From Haemophilus parainfluenzae (GTDB taxonomy: Bacteria > Pseudomonadota > Gammaproteobacteria > Enterobacterales > Pasteurellaceae): a DNA stretch of 64,000 nucleotides. Position 1 is the first letter of the stretch. Each line of letters begins with the position of its first letter. A program made the position numbers and the translations under genes. This document shows, one piece after another, positions 38,538 to 49,596 of this stretch. The DNA is taken from assembly GCF_003252755.1 (NCBI RefSeq), contig NZ_QEPT01000004.1, forward strand, positions 124,001 to 188,000, in the 5' to 3' direction. A model generated the notes under the pieces. That model was given only the letters and a program-made list of their open reading frames with translations. It did not search any database and was not told where the DNA came from.

Positions 38538-41108
38538 TTATTGTCTGGCTTGAACTTTGCCATCCACATAATCCACGGTGACCACTTTACCTGGTAATAA
38601 TTGACCAGATAGAACTTGTTGAGCCAAGCTGTTTTCGATCTCTTGTTGGATTGCACGTTTTAATGGACGCGCCCCATAAATTGGGTCGTAACCGACTTCA
38701 CCAATGAAATCTAATAACGCTTCGGTAAACACTAATTCATAGCCACGAGTTTCCATACGTTTTGCTAGACGTTCTAATTGAATGCTTGCAATCGCACGGA
38801 TATTGTCTTTGCCAAGTGGATGGAAGACCACCGTTTCGTCAATACGGTTGATGAATTCCGGACGGAAATGTTGGCTCACCACTGACATCACTAAGGCTTT
38901 CATTTCACCATAGCTTTCGTCTTTGCTACCTTGGATTAAATCAGAACCCAAGTTAGAGGTCATAATCACCACTGTGTTACGGAAGTCCACTGTACGACCT
39001 TGACCATCAGTTAAACGACCATCATCCAATACTTGTAATAAGATATTGAATACGTCCGCATGTGCTTTTTCCACTTCATCCAATAAAATCACCGAATATG
39101 GACGACGGCGCACCGCTTCCGTTAAGTAACCACCTTCTTCATAGCCGACATAGCCTGGAGGCGCACCCACTAAACGAGATACGCTGTGTTTTTCCATAAA
39201 CTCTGACATATCAATACGAACCATCGCATCTTCACTGTCAAAGAGGAATTTCGCCAAGGTTTTGCAAAGCTCGGTTTTACCTACACCCGTTGGTCCTAAG
39301 AATAAGAATGAACCAATTGGGCGGTTAGGATCAGAAAGCCCTGCACGGCTACGACGAATCGCGTTCGCTACGGCATCTACTGCTTCTTCTTGACCGATCA
39401 CACGTTTGTGCAATTCTTCTTCCATGCGTAAGAGTTTTTCTTTCTCGCCTTCCATCATTTTAGAAACAGGAATACCTGTTGCTTTAGAAAGCACTTCCGC
39501 AATTTCTTCATCAGTCACACGATAGCGCAATAAGGTCATTTCTTTGCCTTCGCTAGTTTCAGCGGCAGCAAGTTGTTTTTCCAATTCTGGAATACGACCG
39601 TATTGAAGCTCAGACATTTTACTTAAATCGCCTGCACGACGCGCTTGCTCCATTTCAGTTTTCGCTGCATCTAACTCTTGTTTGATGTGTTGAGAACCAG
39701 AGAGTGCTGCTTTTTCTGACTTCCATACTTCTTCAAGTTCAGCGTATTCACGTTCTTTATCAGCAAGCTCTTTTTCTAACATCTCTAAACGCTTACGGCT
39801 TGCTTCATCTTCTTCTTTTTGTAATGCCTGTTGTTCCAATTTTAATTGGATAATACGGCGTTCAAGACGATCAAGCGGCTCTGGTTTAGAGTCAATTTCC
39901 ATACGGATGCTCGAAGCAGCTTCATCAATTAAGTCAATGGCTTTATCTGGCAATTGACGATCAGAAATATAACGGTGTGAAAGCGTTGCTGCTGCCACGA
40001 TTGCTGGGTCAGTAATATCTACATGATGATGGATCTCATAACGCTCTTTCAAACCACGTAAGATCGCAATGGTATCTTCGACACTTGGCTCATCCACAAA
40101 GACTTTTTGGAAACGACGCTCAAGTGCGGCATCTTTCTCGATATATTGACGATATTCGTCTAGTGTTGTTGCACCTACACAGTGCAATTCACCGCGCGCT
40201 AAACTTGGTTTTAATAAGTTACCTGCATCCATCGCACCGTCAGTTTTACCTGCACCAACCATGGTATGGATTTCATCAATAAAGAGGATCACGCGACCTT
40301 CTTCTTTTGCAAGTTCATTTAATACCGCTTTTAAACGTTCTTCAAATTCACCGCGGTATTTCGCACCGGCAATCAAAGCACCCATATCTAAAGAAAGTAC
40401 ACGTTTGTTTTTTAAGCCTTCAGGCACTTCACCATTAACAATACGTTGTGCCAAACCTTCCACGATAGCAGTTTTACCTACACCGGGCTCACCGATCAAT
40501 ACTGGGTTGTTTTTGGTACGACGTTGCAATACTTGAATAGCTCGACGAATTTCTTCATCACGACCAATAACCGGGTCGAGTTTACCACTTTCAGCACGAG
40601 CTGTTAAATCAATGGTATATTTTTCAAGAGCTTGTCTACTTTCTTCTGCATTTTGATCGTTCACGCTTTCTCCTCCGCGAATATGTTGGATCGCTTGTAG
40701 AATTTGTTCTTTTTTCGCACCACATTTTTTCAAAATGTCATTTAATGCGCCTCGCTCTTCAAGCGCTGCTAATAAGAACAATTCACTGGAAATAAATTTA
40801 TCTTGTTTTTGCTGAGCTAATTTGTCACATAAATTCAATAAGTTAAGTAATTGACGAGAAATTTGCACATCACCACCATTACCCGACACTTGTGGCAATT
40901 TATTCAATTCGGCGTTTAATTCATTACGCAATAACGCCACATTCACACCACTGGTCGTTAAAATTGGTGCAATTGAACCGTCTTGTTGATTTAAAAGTGC
41001 GGTCAATAAATGCACTGGTTCGATAAACTGATTATCTTTACCTAGCGCCAATGATTGTGCTTCACTGAGTGCTTGTTGAAATTTTGTGGTAAATTTTTCA
41101 ATATTCAT
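38538..41108 (-). CDS. clpB: ATP-dependent disaggregase ClpB
   Basis: A hexameric AAA+ chaperone that, with DnaK, pulls proteins out of aggregates. It has 856 residues. An N-domain with two repeats, Walker [10 protein letters not shown] (NBD1, near 205), a coiled-coil middle domain (about 400-520, rich in E/K) and Walker [10 protein letters not shown] (NBD2, near 605) are in order. It has no ClpP-binding loop, as expected for ClpB. A heat-shock-like promoter lies upstream. Confidence 0.97.
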   Translation of the reverse strand: MNIEKFTTKFQQALSEAQSLALGKDNQFIEPVHLLTALLNQQDGSIAPILTTSGVNVALLRNELNAELNKLPQVSGNGGDVQISRQLLNLLNLCDKLAQQKQDKFISSELFLLAALEERGALNDILKKCGAKKEQILQAIQHIRGGESVNDQNAEESRQALEKYTIDLTARAESGKLDPVIGRDEEIRRAIQVLQRRTKNNPVLIGEPGVGKTAIVEGLAQRIVNGEVPEGLKNKRVLSLDMGALIAGAKYRGEFEERLKAVLNELAKEEGRVILFIDEIHTMVGAGKTDGAMDAGNLLKPSLARGELHCVGATTLDEYRQYIEKDAALERRFQKVFVDEPSVEDTIAILRGLKERYEIHHHVDITDPAIVAAATLSHRYISDRQLPDKAIDLIDEAASSIRMEIDSKPEPLDRLERRIIQLKLEQQALQKEEDEASRKRLEMLEKELADKEREYAELEEVWKSEKAALSGSQHIKQELDAAKTEMEQARRAGDLSKMSELQYGRIPELEKQLAAAETSEGKEMTLLRYRVTDEEIAEVLSKATGIPVSKMMEGEKEKLLRMEEELHKRVIGQEEAVDAVANAIRRSRAGLSDPNRPIGSFLFLGPTGVGKTELCKTLAKFLFDSEDAMVRIDMSEFMEKHSVSRLVGAPPGYVGYEEGGYLTEAVRRRPYSVILLDEVEKAHADVFNILLQVLDDGRLTDGQGRTVDFRNTVVIMTSNLGSDLIQGSKDESYGEMKALVMSVVSQHFRPEFINRIDETVVFHPLGKDNIRAIASIQLERLAKRMETRGYELVFTEALLDFIGEVGYDPIYGARPLKRAIQQEIENSLAQQVLSGQLLPGKVVTVDYVDGKVQARQ

Positions 41109-41161
41109 ATGCTTATCTTCTCCTGATTAAATTCTTGGGGTCATCCCCCTTTACGAGTTAT

Positions 41162-41190
41162 TAGATAAGACCCTTTTTTGGTATTTCAAG
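41162..41190 (-). promoter_or_regulatory. Probable sigma-32 (heat-shock) promoter of clpB
   Basis: On the minus strand CTTGAAA (41190-41184) is a perfect sigma-32 -35 box. A weak -10, TCTTATCT, follows after 13 bp. It lies about 55 bp before the clpB start. The -10 matches the CCCCATNT pattern only in part. Confidence 0.5.
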
Positions 41191-41244
41191 AGAAAAAATC
41201 GACAATTTTTAATTTTTTCTATCAAATTTTATTTCTTGATAGGT

Positions 41245-41817
41245 TTAAGCAACTAAAATTCGGTGAAGAGGCACGTCCCACGCTTCAGTTGGAAGCTGTT
41301 CGACTTGCTGACATTGATGGGCTAATCCCACAGGAATAAAAGAAGAATTTTGCCAATTTTGTAAGGTTCGGTCATAAAAACCACCACCCATGCCAAGACG
41401 ATTCCCTTGTTTATCAAAAGCAACAAGTGGTGTAAAAAGAATATCTAATTCATCCAAAGGCAATACGTTTTGTACATTGAGTTTTGGCTCCCAAATGCCA
41501 AATTTATTTTTCAGCATTGGTGTATCTGGCAAATAACGTAAGAACAAAAGGTGGTTGGGATTGAAAGGATGCAATACCGGTAAATAAACGTGTTTATCTT
41601 GTGCCCAAAGGGTTTTGATAAGTTTATCCGTGGAAATTTCACCATCAAAGGAAACATACAAGGCAATATGCTGCGCATTTCGTTCTTCAATTAATGCGAG
41701 AGCTTGTTGAGTGATGGAGTCTTCCGCTTGTTGCTGCTGAAGTGCGGTCAAATTTGCTCGTGTTTTACGAATTTGCTGACGAAGCTGATTGCGAAGCGTT
41801 TGCTGTGTTGATTTCAT
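41245..41817 (-). CDS. fau: 5-formyltetrahydrofolate cyclo-ligase
   Basis: Converts 5-formyl-THF to methenyl-THF with ATP. The 190-residue protein starts MKSTQQTLRNQLRQQIRKTR and has the family motif GMGGGFYDR and the final LPTEAWDVPLHRIL. The frame runs on upstream but only through the 6S RNA gene, so the first ATG after ssrS is the start. The linkage 6S RNA-ygfA is conserved in gammaproteobacteria. Confidence 0.93.
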   Translation of the reverse strand: MKSTQQTLRNQLRQQIRKTRANLTALQQQQAEDSITQQALALIEERNAQHIALYVSFDGEISTDKLIKTLWAQDKHVYLPVLHPFNPNHLLFLRYLPDTPMLKNKFGIWEPKLNVQNVLPLDELDILFTPLVAFDKQGNRLGMGGGFYDRTLQNWQNSSFIPVGLAHQCQQVEQLPTEAWDVPLHRILVA

Positions 41818-41844
41818 TCGATTGGAAAGAATGGATTTAAGAGA

Positions 41845-42040
41845 AAGGTCCCAGAGTGCCGCTACGAGTAGTAGTCCTTGAACCCGACGGTCCAAGGAAA
41901 CCGGTAAGGCCATTTTTAGGTTTCTTTAGTCCAATGACAAAGTCAAAGGTCAAGCCTACACACCAATGGCGGGAAACCGATTTATAAAGTTCTAAGTATC
42001 GGCTCAGGGACATAACCCATCCACGAACACCCCAGGAAAT
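41845..42040 (-). ncRNA. ssrS: 6S RNA
   Basis: About 196 nt on the minus strand, just upstream of ygfA/fau. The 5' part contains CCCTGAGCCGATACTT, nearly identical to E. coli 6S RNA. The 3' part has GGGTTCAAGGACTAC and GCGGCACTCTGGGACC, which pair with the 5' end (CCTGGGGTGTTCG) in the closing stem. A TATAAA box lies 10-15 bp upstream of the 5' end. It mimics an open promoter and holds sigma-70 RNA polymerase in stationary phase. The exact ends are estimated. Confidence 0.9.
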
Positions 42041-42132
42041 CTTTTAAATTTATACTAGCTCAATTTGATTGGTTTGACTAGCCTTTATTTGAATAATTTT
42101 GCTTATTCAAGCACGTCCCACAAGGGGCGGGA

Positions 42133-42924
42133 TTATTTTTTAATCGGTTGAATTAAATCAGACTCTTCCGGTTTTTTCACGTCCGCAAATTGTTTATCTT
42201 TATTCGCGTCGATGACTTGTTGAGTTTGACTCGCTAATTGTTGTAAACCCATTTTTTCATAGGCTTCTTTCATTAAGAATAAACCTTCGTAAGTCGCTTT
42301 GGCATCTGGATATTGTTGTAACATACCCACTACACGGTTTGCTACCGCTACCCATGCATCACGTTTTGCATAGAATTTTGCAATTTCTAATTCATGACGA
42401 GCTAATGAATCTTTGATGTATGCCATACGTGCTACTGCATCTTGTGAATATGGGCTATTTGGGAACGCACGCACTAAGCTTTGGAAGTTTGAAAACGCCG
42501 TTTTCATTGAAGTTGTTTCACGCGTTGCACGATCGATACCAAAGAAGTCTTGAATCATGTTATCAGCCGTTGCCAAGTTAGTTAAACCCGCCATATACAC
42601 TGCATAGTCACGGTTTGGACTTTGTGGGAATTGGTGTAAATAGTTATCTACAGTGACCAACGTTGCGGTGTAATCTTGTGTTTTATAGTTTGCATAAATT
42701 AAATCAAGCATTGCTTGCTCTTGGTAAGTACTACCAGGGAAGCGCTCTGTTGCTGCTTTTAAATAACGAATCGAGTCAGAATAGCTCCCTTCTTGCAATG
42801 CTGCTGCCCCTTTTGCATAAAGATCATCAACAGAAGCTTGCTCCACTTCTTTATTACCACTGCTACAAGCTGCAATAGCGAATGAGGTAAGAGCAATAAG
42901 CGCGAGAGATTTTATTTTACGCAT
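42133..42924 (-). CDS. bamD: Outer membrane assembly lipoprotein BamD
   Basis: An essential lipoprotein of the BAM complex. The 263-residue protein has a signal peptide with lipobox IAAC (KIKSLALIALTSFAIAAC), then five TPR-like repeats (YLKAATERFPGSTYQEQAML, FPNSPYSQDAVARM). The start MRKIKSL follows AAGGAAAAAAG; the longer reading has no support. RluD is divergent, as in relatives. Confidence 0.95.
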   Translation of the reverse strand: MRKIKSLALIALTSFAIAACSSGNKEVEQASVDDLYAKGAAALQEGSYSDSIRYLKAATERFPGSTYQEQAMLDLIYANYKTQDYTATLVTVDNYLHQFPQSPNRDYAVYMAGLTNLATADNMIQDFFGIDRATRETTSMKTAFSNFQSLVRAFPNSPYSQDAVARMAYIKDSLARHELEIAKFYAKRDAWVAVANRVVGMLQQYPDAKATYEGLFLMKEAYEKMGLQQLASQTQQVIDANKDKQFADVKKPEESDLIQPIKK

Positions 42925-43033
42925 TCTTTTTTCCTTAATTTTTACGAAAATCAATAAATAAGTTACAATTAACGAATATTGTATAGAACATTACACAATA
43001 AGCCAACTTTTTAAATTTTTAGATGGATTTTTT

Positions 43034-44008
43034 ATGCCACAAATGACCTTAACGGCTGAAGTTCAGCCCGAACAAATGGGACAGCGTTTAGACCAAACCC
43101 TTGCAGAGTTGTTCCCAGAATATTCCCGTTCGCGTTTAAAAACCTGGATTGAAGCAAAACAGGTAAAAATGAACGGTGAAATTGCCGATATTCCCCGTGC
43201 AAAAGTTTATGGCGGAGAGCAAATTGAAATTTCGGTAGAAGTGGAAGATGAAAACCGTTTTGAGCCGCAAAATATTCCACTCAATATCGTTTATGAAGAT
43301 GACGATATTATCGTGATTAACAAACCTAAAGATCTTGTGGTTCACCCTGGTGCAGGCAATCCGGATGGCACGGTACTTAATGCGCTACTCTATCACTATC
43401 CACCTATTGCCGAAGTACCGCGCGCGGGGATTGTGCATCGTTTAGATAAAGATACGACAGGTCTCATGGTTGTTGCCAAAACCATTCCAGCACAAACCAA
43501 ACTTGTACGTGACTTACAAAAACGTAAAATCACTCGTGAATACGAAGCCGTCGCAAGTGGCATTATGACTAAAGGTGGAACCGTAGATCAGCCAATGGCT
43601 CGTCACGCGACAAAACGCACATTGATGGCGGTTCACCCAATGGGTAAACCGGCTGTTACGCACTATCGCATTATGGAGAATTTCCGTAATTACACCCGCT
43701 TACGCTTACGTTTAGAAACAGGTCGTACTCACCAAATTCGTGTGCACATGGCGCATATTTCACATCCATTATTAGGTGATCAAACTTACGGAGGGCGTCC
43801 TCGTCCACCTAAAAACGCAAGCGAAGCCTTCACTGAGGTGCTACGCAATTTTAAACGCCAAGCATTACATGCGGTTATGTTGCGTTTAGCTCATCCTATC
43901 ACAGGTGAAATGATGGAATGGTATGCCCCATTGCCAGATGACTTTGTCGAATTACTGCATGCCTTAAAAGCGGATTACCTCGAACATAAAGACGAATTGG
44001 ATTATTAA
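43034..44008 (+). CDS. rluD: 23S rRNA pseudouridine(1911/1915/1917) synthase RluD
   Basis: A 324-residue enzyme. An N-terminal S4 domain (RLDQTLAELFPEYSRSRLKTWIE) is followed by the catalytic RluA-type domain. The active-site Asp is in VHRLDKDTTGLMVVAKT (residue about 139), and RLETGRTHQIRVHM is intact. PgeF follows with one base between. Confidence 0.96.
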   Translation: MPQMTLTAEVQPEQMGQRLDQTLAELFPEYSRSRLKTWIEAKQVKMNGEIADIPRAKVYGGEQIEISVEVEDENRFEPQNIPLNIVYEDDDIIVINKPKDLVVHPGAGNPDGTVLNALLYHYPPIAEVPRAGIVHRLDKDTTGLMVVAKTIPAQTKLVRDLQKRKITREYEAVASGIMTKGGTVDQPMARHATKRTLMAVHPMGKPAVTHYRIMENFRNYTRLRLRLETGRTHQIRVHMAHISHPLLGDQTYGGRPRPPKNASEAFTEVLRNFKRQALHAVMLRLAHPITGEMMEWYAPLPDDFVELLHALKADYLEHKDELDY

Positions 44009-44009
44009 G

Positions 44010-44747
44010 ATGAAAACCATTGTTCCAAACTGGAATGTTCCACCACATATCCAAGCGTTTACAACTACAAGAGAAGGTGGCGTAAGCCTGCCGCCTTTCG
44101 ATAGTTTCAATTTGGGTGATCATGTCGAAGATGATAAAAGTGCGGTCAAAACTAACCGCACTTTACTGGTCGAAAAATTTAATCTGCCACATTTCCCGTT
44201 GTTTTTAACTCAAACGCACAGCACTCGTGTAATCACGGTGCCTTATGAGGGTAATAATTTAGAGGCTGATGCGGTTTACACCAATCAACCTAACCAAGTC
44301 TGTTTGGTCATGACGGCTGATTGCTTGCCAGTTTTATTCACTAATAATAAAGGTACTGAAGTGGCTGCGGCACATGCGGGCTGGCGTGGACTCTGTGATG
44401 GTGTATTAGAAGAAACAGTAAAATGCTTCCAATCTGCCCCCGAAGAGATTATTGCGTGGTTTGGGCCTGCTATCGGCCCTAATGCATTCCAAGTGGGCAA
44501 AGAAGTGATTGAGCAATTTATGGCGTTTGACCCGATTGCAGAAACGGCTTTTCAACCAGATCCAAATGAATCAGGAAAATACTTCGGCAATCTTTATCAA
44601 ATCGCCACACAACGCCTCAACAAATTAGGGATTACCCAAATTTACGGTGGTGAACATTGTACCTTTACTGAAAAAGAGACCTTCTTTTCCTATCGTCGAG
44701 ATGGCAAAACAGGCCGAATGGCGAGTCTGATTTGGATAAAAAAATAA
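44010..44747 (+). CDS. pgeF: Polyphenol oxidase/purine nucleoside phosphorylase family protein PgeF (YfiH)
   Basis: A 245-residue copper/zinc protein. In E. coli YfiH acts as an editing factor in peptidoglycan synthesis and shows purine nucleoside activity. The motifs TREGGVSLPPFDSFNLGDH, MTADCLPVLF and AAHAGWRG with its Cys/His ligands are present. Paired uptake words lie inside the frame near 44139-44165. It is coupled to rluD. Confidence 0.92.
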   Translation: MKTIVPNWNVPPHIQAFTTTREGGVSLPPFDSFNLGDHVEDDKSAVKTNRTLLVEKFNLPHFPLFLTQTHSTRVITVPYEGNNLEADAVYTNQPNQVCLVMTADCLPVLFTNNKGTEVAAAHAGWRGLCDGVLEETVKCFQSAPEEIIAWFGPAIGPNAFQVGKEVIEQFMAFDPIAETAFQPDPNESGKYFGNLYQIATQRLNKLGITQIYGGEHCTFTEKETFFSYRRDGKTGRMASLIWIKK

Positions 44748-44762
44748 ACTCATAAATACAAC

Positions 44763-44793
44763 AAACCGCACCTTAAAGTGCGGTTTATTTTTG
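44763..44793. terminator. Terminator between pgeF and ruvX
   Basis: AAACCGCAC/GTGCGGTTT around CTTAAA, with ATTTTT after it: again a paired uptake signal, placed between convergent genes. Confidence 0.85.
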
Positions 44794-44795
44794 GC

Positions 44796-45215
44796 TTATT
44801 CTGAATAACTTTCGAACCAACTTTCTAAAATCAGACAAGCAGAGATCCCATCTACTTTGCCTTTATTGAGAGCGCGATAACCGCCACGCTGGAAAATTTC
44901 ATCACGTGCAGAAACCGTCGTTAAGCGCTCATCTTGCAATTCCACTTTGATACCGAAACGACCATTTAAGCGGTTGGCAAATTTTTTCGCTCGAAGTGTT
45001 AAATCTTGCTCGGTACCATCCATATTTAAAGGCAATCCCACCACAATAACATCAGGTTTCCAGTCTTTTAAGCATTTTTCAATAGCATCCCAATTTGGAA
45101 TCCCATCTTGCGCTTTAAATGCAGGTAATGCTTGCGCTGTACCCGTGATACTTTGCCCGACTGCACAACCGATGCTTTTTGTACCGAAATCAAATGCAAT
45201 TGCCGTGATGCCCAT
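44796..45215 (-). CDS. ruvX: Putative pre-16S rRNA nuclease / Holliday junction resolvase YqgF
   Basis: A 139-residue RNase H-like protein. The conserved [28 protein letters not shown] and [11 protein letters not shown] carry the acidic catalytic residues. It acts on the 16S 5' end in E. coli. Its start overlaps the yqgE stop by one base; rsmE-yqgE-ruvX form one operon. Confidence 0.94.
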   Translation of the reverse strand: MGITAIAFDFGTKSIGCAVGQSITGTAQALPAFKAQDGIPNWDAIEKCLKDWKPDVIVVGLPLNMDGTEQDLTLRAKKFANRLNGRFGIKVELQDERLTTVSARDEIFQRGGYRALNKGKVDGISACLILESWFESYSE

Positions 45216-45775
45216 TAACTATGCCCTACTTGTGAAAAGACAAAATTATGAGGATTAATCCCTAATAATTGATTCGCGGCAGGATAACGATCTTCATAAA
45301 TCGTTTCAAATAAAATGGTGTCTGAAGCAGGTGCCACTAACCACGCATTATCTGCAATCTCTTGTTCTAGCTGTCCAGCTGTCCAACTTGCACAACCGAG
45401 AGCAACAAGATATTTTTCGGGCGCATCCTCTGAACCGAAGGTTTCCACAATATCTGCCGAAGTGGTCAGAAACATCTCATCGGTAATTTTATAACTATGC
45501 TCAAATTCTTTCGCGGTTTTCTTATGCAGAATAAAACCACGCTCAGAATGTACTGGACCACCCGCAAGCACAAGTTCATTGCTAAAAGTGCGGTCATTTT
45601 TCATCATAAAATTCATTTTTGAATACAGTTCAGCAATGCTTAAATCGGTGGGTTGATTAATCACTAAACCCATCGAACCTTGCTCATTATGCTCACACAT
45701 ATACACCACGGTATTTTGGAAATAATCTTCCAACTGTGGCATCGCAATTAAAAATTGCCCTTGTAAATCCATCAT
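45215..45775 (-). CDS. yqgE: YqgE/AlgH family protein
   Basis: A 186-residue member of the UPF0301 family, whose function is not established. Typical stretches: [33 protein letters not shown] and FVLHKK-type sequence; the C-terminal [15 protein letters not shown] is the family signature. Start: one of two adjacent ATGs; the first overlaps the rsmE stop (TAATG). An uptake word lies within. Confidence 0.9.
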   Translation of the reverse strand: MMDLQGQFLIAMPQLEDYFQNTVVYMCEHNEQGSMGLVINQPTDLSIAELYSKMNFMMKNDRTFSNELVLAGGPVHSERGFILHKKTAKEFEHSYKITDEMFLTTSADIVETFGSEDAPEKYLVALGCASWTAGQLEQEIADNAWLVAPASDTILFETIYEDRYPAANQLLGINPHNFVFSQVGHS

Positions 45776-46509
45776 TATCCCAAATCTCCAAAACAAATTT
45801 GCAACGCACTAATCGCCGCTAAAGAGGCTGTTTCTGTACGTAACACACGCTTTCCTAATAAAATTTCAGTAAATCCTTGTTGTTCAGTTTGAGCGATTTC
45901 TTGAGGTGATAAACCGCCTTCTGAACCAATAAGCAAACGAACACCTTCTTTTGGAATAGAAGGCAAGGTTTTAATTGAATATTGGGCTCTTGGATGTAAA
46001 TTCAATTTCAACGCGCCATCATTTTCTGCACACCAATCTTGTAATTTCATTAATGGACGAATTTCTGGCACAACGTTACGGCCACATTGTTCACAAGCCG
46101 CAATGGCAATTTTTTGCCATTGTTGGATTTTCTTATCCATACGTTCACCATCCAACTTCACGCCACAGCGTTCTGACCATAATGGTGTAATCACATTCAC
46201 GCCCAATTCCACAGATTTTTGAATGGTAAATTCCATTCGATCGCCACGTGAAATAACCTGCCCTAAATGAATCGATAAATTCGACTCCTTATCACTCAAT
46301 TCACAACCAAGAATTTCCACTTTAACGGCTTTTTTGCTCGCTTCAATAATTTTTGCTGGATAAATATGATTACTACCATCAAATAATTCAATTTGCTCAC
46401 CTTCAGTCATGCGAAGTACACGTCCTACGTGATTAGCCGCATCCTCTGAAAGTTGGCAAGTAGATTGATTTTTAAGGGATTCTGGATGATAAATTCTTGG
46501 AATACGCAT
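45775..46509 (-). CDS. rsmE: 16S rRNA (uracil-1498-N3)-methyltransferase RsmE
   Basis: A 244-residue SPOUT methyltransferase. The knot region [22 protein letters not shown] and [11 protein letters not shown] (SAM site) are complete, as is the N-terminal RNA-binding part ([20 protein letters not shown]). It heads the operon with yqgE and ruvX. A fadR terminator lies upstream. Confidence 0.96.
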   Translation of the reverse strand: MRIPRIYHPESLKNQSTCQLSEDAANHVGRVLRMTEGEQIELFDGSNHIYPAKIIEASKKAVKVEILGCELSDKESNLSIHLGQVISRGDRMEFTIQKSVELGVNVITPLWSERCGVKLDGERMDKKIQQWQKIAIAACEQCGRNVVPEIRPLMKLQDWCAENDGALKLNLHPRAQYSIKTLPSIPKEGVRLLIGSEGGLSPQEIAQTEQQGFTEILLGKRVLRTETASLAAISALQICFGDLG

Positions 46510-46532
46510 AATATTGAGTTCTTGATATAAGG

Positions 46533-46563
46533 AAAAAGTGCGGTCATTTTCAACCGCACTTTT
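46533..46563 (-). terminator. Paired uptake-signal terminator after fadR
   Basis: AAAAGTGCGGT and ACCGCACTTTT form an 11-bp stem around eight bases. It lies 5 bp beyond the fadR stop and ahead of rsmE, both on the minus strand. Confidence 0.85.
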
Positions 46564-46567
46564 AATA

Positions 46568-47296
46568 TTATTCTGTTGTTAAATCTTTCGGCAAACTTTC
46601 TAAAATGGATCGCCAGTAACCAGAGGTGACTTGTTTATGCTTGCGAATACATTCCACCACTAAATCGGATTGACCGCTTTCACAAATATCACGCAACTCG
46701 ACATAGAAATCATAAGTCACTTGGCGATGTTTTTCGTCACTAAAGAATAGCAAACCAATTTTATGATAAACCCCACGTAAGCTATTGAAAATTAAACGAT
46801 AAAAAGGTTTGTTTGCCATTACTGTAAACTGACGAAATAAGGCATAGTCAAATTCCATGTAGCTTTCAGCGGTATTTTCTAAAGCATCCATTCCTTTGAA
46901 CAAGGCTGCAGAAGCTTTAGGTGAATTTTTTACTGCCTCATAAATATAAGATTCTGACATGCGACTACGCAATGACAACATATTTTCAATAATTAACGGC
47001 GCACTTTGGCGATCTAAGGTAATTAAGGTTTCAATGATGCTTGGACCAGCTGTATCCCAAATATCATTGACTTTTGTCGGCTTGCCGTGTTGAATGGTAA
47101 GCCAGCCATCACGAGCCAAACGCTGTAATACTTCACGTAATGTGGTGCGTGTTACGCCGATTTTATCAGCTAAATCACGCTCAGAAGGAAGATTGGTGCC
47201 GGCGGGAAATACATCATCCCAAATACTTCTAACAATATATTCTTCGGCAAGCGCAGCTGGGCTTTGAGCCCGTAAAAGGGTATTATCTGTTTGCAT
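46568..47296 (-). CDS. fadR: Fatty acid metabolism regulator FadR
   Basis: A GntR-type regulator of 242 residues that senses acyl-CoA. The winged helix ([40 protein letters not shown]) is nearly identical to E. coli FadR. The ATG chosen starts [13 protein letters not shown]; a longer frame upstream lies in the intergenic region and is rejected. It is divergent from nhaB, as in E. coli. A half-operator-like AACTGGTC is at 47363-47370. Confidence 0.95.
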   Translation of the reverse strand: MQTDNTLLRAQSPAALAEEYIVRSIWDDVFPAGTNLPSERDLADKIGVTRTTLREVLQRLARDGWLTIQHGKPTKVNDIWDTAGPSIIETLITLDRQSAPLIIENMLSLRSRMSESYIYEAVKNSPKASAALFKGMDALENTAESYMEFDYALFRQFTVMANKPFYRLIFNSLRGVYHKIGLLFFSDEKHRQVTYDFYVELRDICESGQSDLVVECIRKHKQVTSGYWRSILESLPKDLTTE

Positions 47297-47429
47297 GAGT
47301 ATGAAATAAATATAAAAAAGCCTAAAAAGATCAAAAAAATGTGATTTATTGAATAAATCTTTAACTGGTCTATTATCCTTTAAAGCAGTATATATTACAA
47401 TGACAGGACTATAAAAAACGGAGTTCAAT

Positions 47430-48968
47430 ATGACTTACACACAAGCATTTATGAAAAACTTTCTGGGTTCGAGCCCTGATTGGTATAAATTAACTATTAT
47501 TGCCTTCTTGGTAATTAACCCAATTTTATTCTTTTGGGTAAGCCCATTTGTGGCGGGCTGGGTACTCGTCGCCGAGTTTATTTTCACCCTTGCTATGGCA
47601 TTAAAATGCTATCCTCTTCAACCGGGTGGTTTATTAGCCGTTGAAGCTATTGCTATTGGTATGACGAATGCAGAGCACGTTAAAGCCGAGATCATGGCAA
47701 ACTTTGAAGTCGTTTTACTTTTAATCTTTATGGTGGCCGGTATTTACTTTATGAAGCAACTTTTGCTTTATGTGTTCACCAAATTATTAGTCCGTATCCG
47801 TTCTAAAATCGTCCTTTCTGTCGCGTTCTGTTTTAGTGCTGCATTTCTTTCAGCTTTCTTAGATGCACTTACTGTTGTTGCAGTAATTATCAGCGTAGCT
47901 ATGGGTTTCTATGGGGTTTATCACAAAGTGGCATCAGGGAAAAATCTACAGGAGGCGGTTGATATTGCCGATGATAACAAAATCAAAAATCATGAAACTC
48001 TCGAAAAATTCCGCTCTTTCTTACGTAGCTTAATGATGCATGCTGGTGTAGGTACCGCACTCGGTGGTGTAATGACCATGGTGGGTGAACCACAAAACCT
48101 GATTATTGCAGAACAAGCAAAATGGAACTTCATTGAGTTCTTCTTCCGTATGGCGCCAGTAACCATCCCTGTATTTATCTGTGGATTACTCACTTGTGTT
48201 TTAGTGGAAAAATTTAAAGTATTCGGCTATGGCGAAAAATTACCAGAAGAAGTATGGAAAATCTTGGCTGATTTAGATCGTGAAAATACACAAAAAATGT
48301 CTAAACAAGATAAAGTACGTCTTTCTGTTCAAGGTCTTATCGCGATTTGGTTAATCTTAGGTCTAGCCTTCCATTTAGCTGCGGTAGGTTTAATCGGTTT
48401 AAGTGTAATTATTCTTGCGACTACCTTTACCGGCGTTACAGATGAACACGCGATTGGTAAATCATTCCAAGAAAGCTTACCTTTCACTGCGTTATTAGTG
48501 GTATTCTTCTCTATCGTTGCGGTAATTATTGATCAAAAACTCTTTGGTCCAATTATCCACTTCGTATTAAGTGCAGAAGAGAAAACTCAGTTAGCCTTAT
48601 TCTATGGTTTCAACGGTTTACTTTCTGCAATTTCTGATAACGTATTCGTTGCAACGGTTTACATCAATGAAGCGAAAAATGCGCTTACAGCTGGATCAAT
48701 TGCACCACACCAATTTGAATTACTTGCGGTTGCAATCAATACAGGTACAAACTTACCTTCTGTAGCAACGCCAAACGGTCAAGCTGCATTCTTGTTCTTA
48801 CTAACATCGTCTCTTGCACCGTTAATTAAACTTTCCTATGGTAGAATGGTCTATATGGCATTGCCTTACACCATCGTATTAACTGTGGTGGGTTTCCTTG
48901 CTATCGAATTTATCTTACCAGATATGACAATTTTGCTTGCGAACCTTGGCTTAATTCTTCCTATTTAG
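47430..48968 (+). CDS. nhaB: Na+/H+ antiporter NhaB
   Basis: A 512-residue inner-membrane antiporter that exports sodium. About 12 hydrophobic segments are present. Family text includes [40 protein letters not shown] and [15 protein letters not shown]. Start: ATG with CGGAG 9 bases before it. Followed after 20 bp by dsbB, as in other gammaproteobacteria. Confidence 0.96.
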   Translation: MTYTQAFMKNFLGSSPDWYKLTIIAFLVINPILFFWVSPFVAGWVLVAEFIFTLAMALKCYPLQPGGLLAVEAIAIGMTNAEHVKAEIMANFEVVLLLIFMVAGIYFMKQLLLYVFTKLLVRIRSKIVLSVAFCFSAAFLSAFLDALTVVAVIISVAMGFYGVYHKVASGKNLQEAVDIADDNKIKNHETLEKFRSFLRSLMMHAGVGTALGGVMTMVGEPQNLIIAEQAKWNFIEFFFRMAPVTIPVFICGLLTCVLVEKFKVFGYGEKLPEEVWKILADLDRENTQKMSKQDKVRLSVQGLIAIWLILGLAFHLAAVGLIGLSVIILATTFTGVTDEHAIGKSFQESLPFTALLVVFFSIVAVIIDQKLFGPIIHFVLSAEEKTQLALFYGFNGLLSAISDNVFVATVYINEAKNALTAGSIAPHQFELLAVAINTGTNLPSVATPNGQAAFLFLLTSSLAPLIKLSYGRMVYMALPYTIVLTVVGFLAIEFILPDMTILLANLGLILPI

Positions 48969-48987
48969 TGAATCATAAGGAGAAAGA

Positions 48988-49521
48988 ATGCTCGACTTTT
49001 TTAAGCAATTATCCCTTAAACGTTCAGCGTGGATCTTTTTGGCATTTACCGCATTTGCCCTAGAATCGACCGCACTTTATTTTCAATACGGCATGAGTTT
49101 GCAACCTTGCGTACTTTGTGTTTATGAACGTTTAGCTGTTGTGGGTTTATTCGTCGCTGGTCTTATCGGCACCCTAGCCCCAAGTTCGCTTATTATCCGC
49201 ATTCTTGCTCTTATTGTGGGTTTATTTAGTGCAATTAAAGGATTAATGATATCTATCCGTCACCTTGATTTACAAATGAACCCTGCACCGTGGAAACAAT
49301 GTGAATTTATACCAAACTTTCCGGAAACGTTACCATTCCATAAATGGCTACCAACAGTCTTCAATCCAACAGGCAGTTGTAATGAAAGCCAATGGTCACT
49401 TTTCGGCATCACGATGGTGCAATGGTTGGTATTTATTTTTGCTGTCTATGTCATTGTGTTGGGATTTATTACACTTTCACAAGTGAAGAAAAGTCGAAAT
49501 CGACGCCTTATTTTTAAGTAG
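48988..49521 (+). CDS. dsbB: Disulfide bond formation protein DsbB
   Basis: An inner-membrane quinone reductase that reoxidises DsbA. The 177-residue protein has four membrane segments. The first redox pair is PCVLCVYER; the second is formed by the Cys of WKQCEFIPNFP and GSCNESQW. Start preceded by AAGGAGAAAGA. A strong terminator follows. Confidence 0.95.
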   Translation: MLDFFKQLSLKRSAWIFLAFTAFALESTALYFQYGMSLQPCVLCVYERLAVVGLFVAGLIGTLAPSSLIIRILALIVGLFSAIKGLMISIRHLDLQMNPAPWKQCEFIPNFPETLPFHKWLPTVFNPTGSCNESQWSLFGITMVQWLVFIFAVYVIVLGFITLSQVKKSRNRRLIFK

Positions 49522-49535
49522 TCTAATCACATACT

Positions 49536-49567
49536 AAAAAGCCTAGAGATATTCCTCTAGGCTTTTT
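49536..49567 (+). terminator. Terminator after dsbB
   Basis: AAAAAGCCTAGAG/CTCTAGGCTTTTTT with a 6-nt loop. It may act in both directions, as the DUF1294 gene converges. Confidence 0.9.
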
Positions 49568-49596
49568 TATTACTGAAAGTCATTCTGCGCTCAACG

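Noticed and set aside
41245-41913. A 222-residue version of the formyl-THF cyclo-ligase
   Set aside because: The N-terminal 32 codons run through the 6S RNA gene and have no family similarity.
47363-47370. FadR operator in the fadR-nhaB interval
   Set aside because: AACTGGTC is only a half site; the second half does not match, so it is not listed as a feature.
46568-47428. 286-residue FadR
   Set aside because: The extra N-terminal 44 residues lie in the intergenic region and lack similarity to FadR; the ATG at 47296 fits.
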